64,000 bases of DNA from Naematelia aurantialba (lineage: Eukaryota; Basidiomycota; Tremellomycetes; Tremellales; Naemateliaceae): positions 124,001-188,000 of the forward strand of contig JAKFAO010000001.1 of assembly GCA_021527695.1 (NCBI GenBank), given 5' to 3'. The position numbers were made by a program, and so were the translations under genes. This document shows positions 60,102 to 64,000 of the stretch, in pieces; position 1 is the stretch's first letter; every line of letters starts with the position of its first letter. The notes beneath the pieces are model-generated. The model had not been told where the DNA came from and searched no databases. It saw only the letters and a list, made by a program, of their open reading frames with translations.

Positions 60102-63100
60102 CTACCAATCCCCCACATCCCTCGTCACACTGCTAAACTCCCCAAACGGATTCACCTCGAGCTCGTACCCGCTGGGCGTCTGGCCGGGACTCGGCGTCGC
60201 GCCGTCCACCGTGAGCTCCTTGGGCGTCAACATGCCCGGCGTCTGGCTGCCCATGACCACGCTCGGCGAGCCCGCATGCGCATGGATGACGTCTTCGCCT
60301 TCGCGCGCAAAGTCGACGGATTTCGAGTCGCGCATCGTGCGGAAGTTGATGGCGTCGATCCCGTTGGATTCGGCGGGGATGATCTGAAGAGTCAGCGGGG
60401 TCACGAGCCGGCGAGCGCGGCGAGCAAAGAGTGACAGTGCAAGTCAGAGTGACGAGGTGCAAGTCAGAGTGACGAGTGAGGTGCAAGTCAGAGTGACGAG
60501 TGAGGTGCGAGTCAGAGTGACGAGTGAGGTGCAAGTCAGAGTGACGAGTGAGGTGCAAGTCAGAGTGACGAGTGAGAAAGTTACAGAGCACAAGGGATGG
60601 TCCCGAAGACGACATGTGGCAGTCCTGCGCACTCACCGGCGGCGTGGTATGTCTCAGCAATCCCCAGTTGAGATTCGAAAACCACTTGTGCTGCTTGACC
60701 TCGCTGGCGCCCGACGACGATCCGAGGCGCTTATGTTCGTCCTTGATCAACAACTTGCGGATTGCCGACTTGCACAGACTGGCGCACGTCAGCTCTCCCA
60801 CACCGTCCTGGCAGCCCAAGACGCAGAGCCCACCTCGTCACGGGGATCGCCTCGGGGAAGCCCACTTCGTTGCGCAGGACGTTGGCAAACGTCGCATTTC
60901 GATTCGGACCCTTGAACGGCGTGGTTGCAAACTGCGCCGTCAGCCGACTGCACCATCGTAACCCCAGTACGACTACAAAGTCACAGCGACGTATCGGACG
61001 CGAGCAACAAGACGCACAATCATCTCGTAAACCAGTATCCCCAGAGTCCACCAATCCACAGCCGACGTATGTCCGCATCCCTTGATGACTTCCGGCGCAA
61101 TGTACTCTTCCGTGCCGACAAAGGAATTGGTCCGGAAATCGGCGATGCACGACCGGGTGTCTACCAGGATTGCCTACGATCGTCGTCAGTACACTATCGC
61201 GACCTCAACCCCAGCTTCCCTAGCCGCAACTTCAGCCTCTTGGTACCTCCGCGGTAACTGCAGCCTCGTGGCACCTCAGTCTGGCACTGGGCCATACTAC
61301 GTCCAGTGACGCCATACAGCGACATACGGGACACGGGAGGCACGGGCCAGCGACGCGACACCAGGCACAGGGAGATGAGACAGGACTGGACGACAAACCC
61401 ACCCCATTAGGACCAGCCTGCTTGATGCCCGCTGGCGCACCGCCCGGTTCTCCAGACTGCTTGGACAGGTCGAAATCGCTGAGCATGATATGCCCGCTTT
61501 GATGTAACAAGATGTCTGGCTGTATCAGCAGCTCTTTCGACATGCAGGGGCAGCCCTCTCGGCATGCAGGGACAGCGCCGTTTCCCCGCATTCCTCTGAC
61601 GTAACGCCTCCAAACCTTGCCCCTCTGCCAATGTCTCCTCGGACACGCAGCCCACCTGCTGGAACCACGAATAAATACGACTCGACTCACTCTCCGGCTT
61701 GAGATCCCTGTAGATGTACCCGTTGAGATGCAAATACTCCAGCGCCGCAATGACTTCTGCAGCATAGAACTTTGCGTGTTCCTCGGACAGGCACTTGCCC
61801 GGCCGTGTCTGGAGAGCTCGGAAGAATTCGCCGCCCATACAGTACTATGGAGGGTCAGTCTCCACTCTCACACGGACCCCCGATTAGCCACACGGGCGCT
61901 GGCTACACCGCCACATTGTCCTATTACCTTGCCCTGGTAGGCGGAACAAACGGAATTACAGTCCAGTCCGGCTAATCACTCACATCAAGGACGAAGAAAA
62001 GGTAGTCTTGACTCTGGAATGAATGGAAGAGCGTGACGATGAACGGATGATTTGCAGTCGCGAGGATCTCCTGTTCTGCGAGAGCTCGCTTGATCTTGTT
62101 CCGCTTGATCATCTCCTTCTTCGACAGCACTGCAAGGTCAGCAGCTGGCTTGACAGGCAGTTGGCTTGATAGGCGACTGGCTCGACAGGATGACATATGA
62201 CGCAAACTCACCTTTCATCGCAAAGAGCTTGTCTGTCTTCTTCTCCCTCACAAGATACACCTTGCCGACATCGCCCTTGCCGAGCAGCTTGATCTTCTGA
62301 AACGAGCTGGGCGACACTTCGACCGAGCGGGTCTTGATCGAGTTGCTGCTATACGTCCTCCGGAACACCTGTTTATGGCGTGCCTCTCTGCCTAGCGCAG
62401 CCTGTGCGACTTGCTTGGCGTTGGCGCCGGCCGTCAGAGACCGAGCAGCGCGTGTACCCGTGGCGGAGAGGCCGGACGGTGGAATTGTCGGCGGCGAGCG
62501 GAACAGCAGTGAGGTCGACGACTCGATAGGTGAAGGCGTGGCGGAGTCGGGATCGGCCAACTGCGGAGGCGAGGCACTCAGGTCCACCTCCACTGGCGAA
62601 TCCTGCACGAGGACAACAGGGGACGACTGGCCGTGCAGCACAGGCACAGGCGGGACGTCAGGTGCATCGCCAGCGGGAAGCGCTTGAGGGCCAAATAGCG
62701 CTTTCGTGTTGGGCGCCGAGACGACGCGGCGGATGAATCGTGCTGCCGCAGATCCCTTGCTCGATGATGTCGAGGACGAGGATTGGTCGGGAGTGGCAAA
62801 CTTGGACGAACTGCTGGACGGCTCTCGCCTGGGCTTCCCTGGCGTCCGCGGGGATGTCAAGCCTGGTGATCGAGGGGAAGCGGCCGAGGTAGAGCCCACG
62901 GACTTCTGGCGCGACCCAGACGGTGTGAGGGTATTGGTGTTGGAGGTCGGGAGTGGCGGCGGCGGGGATTCGAGGGTCGTGTTGGGTGCAGAGAAGAAGC
63001 GCGACTTGAACGAGATACCCAGCCCGGGCGATCGGAGCGGGGTGCTAGAGCTGCCGTGGGGAGAATAGAAGGCTGCGGAACTGGTCGCGGTGTGGGTGTT

Positions 63101-63790
63101 GGGTGAGACGGATGTGCCAGTCGTGGACGAAGCCGGGATGCGGGAGGACGAGGACCGTGACGAGCGGTCCGTGTTGTCAGTGTTGGTCGAGTCCGTCACC
63201 GACGAGTATGGGCGGCCGTTATCGTGCGACGTCGAGGACGGCTGGGGGCTGCGCTGAAAGGCCGGCACAGCCGTGCCCAGGTGCCCGCGATAGCTGGACG
63301 TCGAGCTATTCGCGCGCACCTCGTCGCTCTGCTTTCCGACCTGCTCAAGCTCTGGTACAGCATAGAGCGGCATTTGCAGATCCCCCTCGGGGGATCTAGG
63401 CGGGACGGTCGGGCCAATATCGTCGGCCTGTGCGCGCATCTGCGCGACACGAGGCGGAAGCGGGGAAGGGGGCGACGGGACAGGTGACCGTGGTGGAGTA
63501 ATAGACGACGGGACCTGTGGAGTCGGTGATGCGTCTGCGGCAGCGTCGGCTGCACGACCAGCATTGCCCTCTACGCCGATAAGGGGACTGCGGACTTCCT
63601 TGCCCTTGCTGACGCTCGACTTGCCAAACTTGAACATGCGCCATTTGGATGTGTTGCTCGTGCTGGACATGTTGGGAGAGGGGAGGGGCGACACGGACGG
63701 AGACCGGTAGTCGGATGCTACGGTCGATGTCGAGGCGGTAAGGGGCGAAGGCGTGTACGGCGACGGCGGTGCCGATGCGATGGAGGACAT
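60102..63790 (-). CDS. AGC kinase of Fpk1/Nrc-2 family (flippase kinase type)
   Basis: In yeast these kinases phosphorylate P4-ATPase flippases; Nrc-2 of Neurospora restrains conidiation. The start [20 protein letters not shown] at 63790 opens about 490 disordered Ser/Pro-rich residues. The kinase begins [20 protein letters not shown], with catalytic Lys in LFAMK. It continues [58 protein letters not shown] and [30 protein letters not shown] has DFD instead of DFG, as known for this family. The activation segment has [13 protein letters not shown]. The C-lobe has [38 protein letters not shown] and [13 protein letters not shown], and the tail ends [16 protein letters not shown] at 60102. Seven or so introns are present; one (60384-60636) holds a 24-bp minisatellite. 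Confidence 0.92.
60431..60575. repeat. 24-bp minisatellite in kinase intron
   Basis: Five to six copies of GAGGTGCAAGTCAGAGTGAC plus GAGT, one with a single A-to-G change. They lie within intron 60384-60636. Confidence 0.95.
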
Positions 63791-64000
63791 GTCGGGATTG
63801 GCTTGACGGGCACAGGTGATCTCGTGACGAGCCCCAGAGAGTATCCAGTATCAAGAGGAGCTAACTAGTCGACGAGGCGGGTGTCCAGAGGATGTGGGTG
63901 TGATTGGTCACTGAACGGTCATGGCAACGCGCCGGGTCCAGGCGATTGACCAATATGCCGTGTTGTCGTCGTTGCACTGTATACAGCAGTGTGTTGCTCC

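Noticed and set aside
60431..60575. CRISPR-like regular repeat
   Set aside because: Units are directly adjacent without spacers and lie in a eukaryotic kinase intron; it is a minisatellite.

Overview
The window is nuclear DNA from a filamentous basidiomycete-type fungus. Genes are dense, lie on both strands, and most carry many short introns (about 45-130 bp, GT-AG with CTNA-like branch sites). The gene set includes a GH115 xylan alpha-glucuronidase, a velvet-family regulator, an Fpk1/Nrc-2 kinase, a Bsd2-type protein and GPI-anchored mucin-like proteins. I cannot fix the order from sequence alone; Agaricomycotina is my best guess. I found no bacterial-type operon, CRISPR array, rRNA, tRNA or transposon. 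Gene models below were spliced by eye, and intron boundaries are given where the reading frame forces them.

Layout: 1-1473 is the C-terminal part of an inositol hexakisphosphate kinase (+). 1993-4764 is a DHA2-type MFS transporter (+). 5436-8614 is a GH47 alpha-mannosidase (-). 8957-10743 is a Bsd2/Ndfip-type membrane protein (-). 11526-12443 is an Rtc3-like SBDS-fold protein (+). 12905-14353 is a short-chain dehydrogenase (-). 14988-19371 holds four unknown small or medium genes, one possibly broken. 19503-20809 is proteasome alpha-6 (-), head to head with NIP7 at 21096-22029 (+). 22812-25068 is unknown and carries a huge TTCC repeat in its first intron. 25385-29638 is the GH115 enzyme (+). 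30063-32275 is a 580-aa GPI mucin-like protein (-). 32712-34956 is a NYN-domain protein (+). 35401-36770 is zeta-COP (+) and 36937-38489 a D-2-hydroxyacid dehydrogenase (-). 39382-42785 is prolyl-tRNA synthetase (-). 43303-46767 is beta'-COP (-). 47030-48116 is an SP-rich unknown (-), divergent from ribosomal protein eL28 at 48599-49760 (+). 50051-51201 is 3-hydroxyanthranilate dioxygenase (+). 51868-53840 is glutathione-dependent formaldehyde dehydrogenase (+). 55410-57541 is a velvet protein (+). 58157-59105 is a second GPI mucin-like protein (-). 60102-63790 is the Fpk1/Nrc-2 kinase (-).

Functional links: the two COPI subunits (beta' and zeta) lie about 6.5 kb apart. Proteasome alpha-6 and NIP7 share one short promoter region, and eL28 shares another with the SP-rich gene. 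GH115, GH47 and the two GPI proteins all use the secretory route. Otherwise this is a mixed housekeeping neighbourhood with no evident metabolic cluster.

The most unusual features are in gene structure. Up to three genes have an intron directly after the start codon. GH47 has a GC-AG intron. Prolyl-tRNA synthetase ends in an 8-nt coding exon and has a possible mitochondrial presequence in frame upstream. Tandem repeats are strikingly concentrated inside introns. I did not find a clearly novel multi-gene system.
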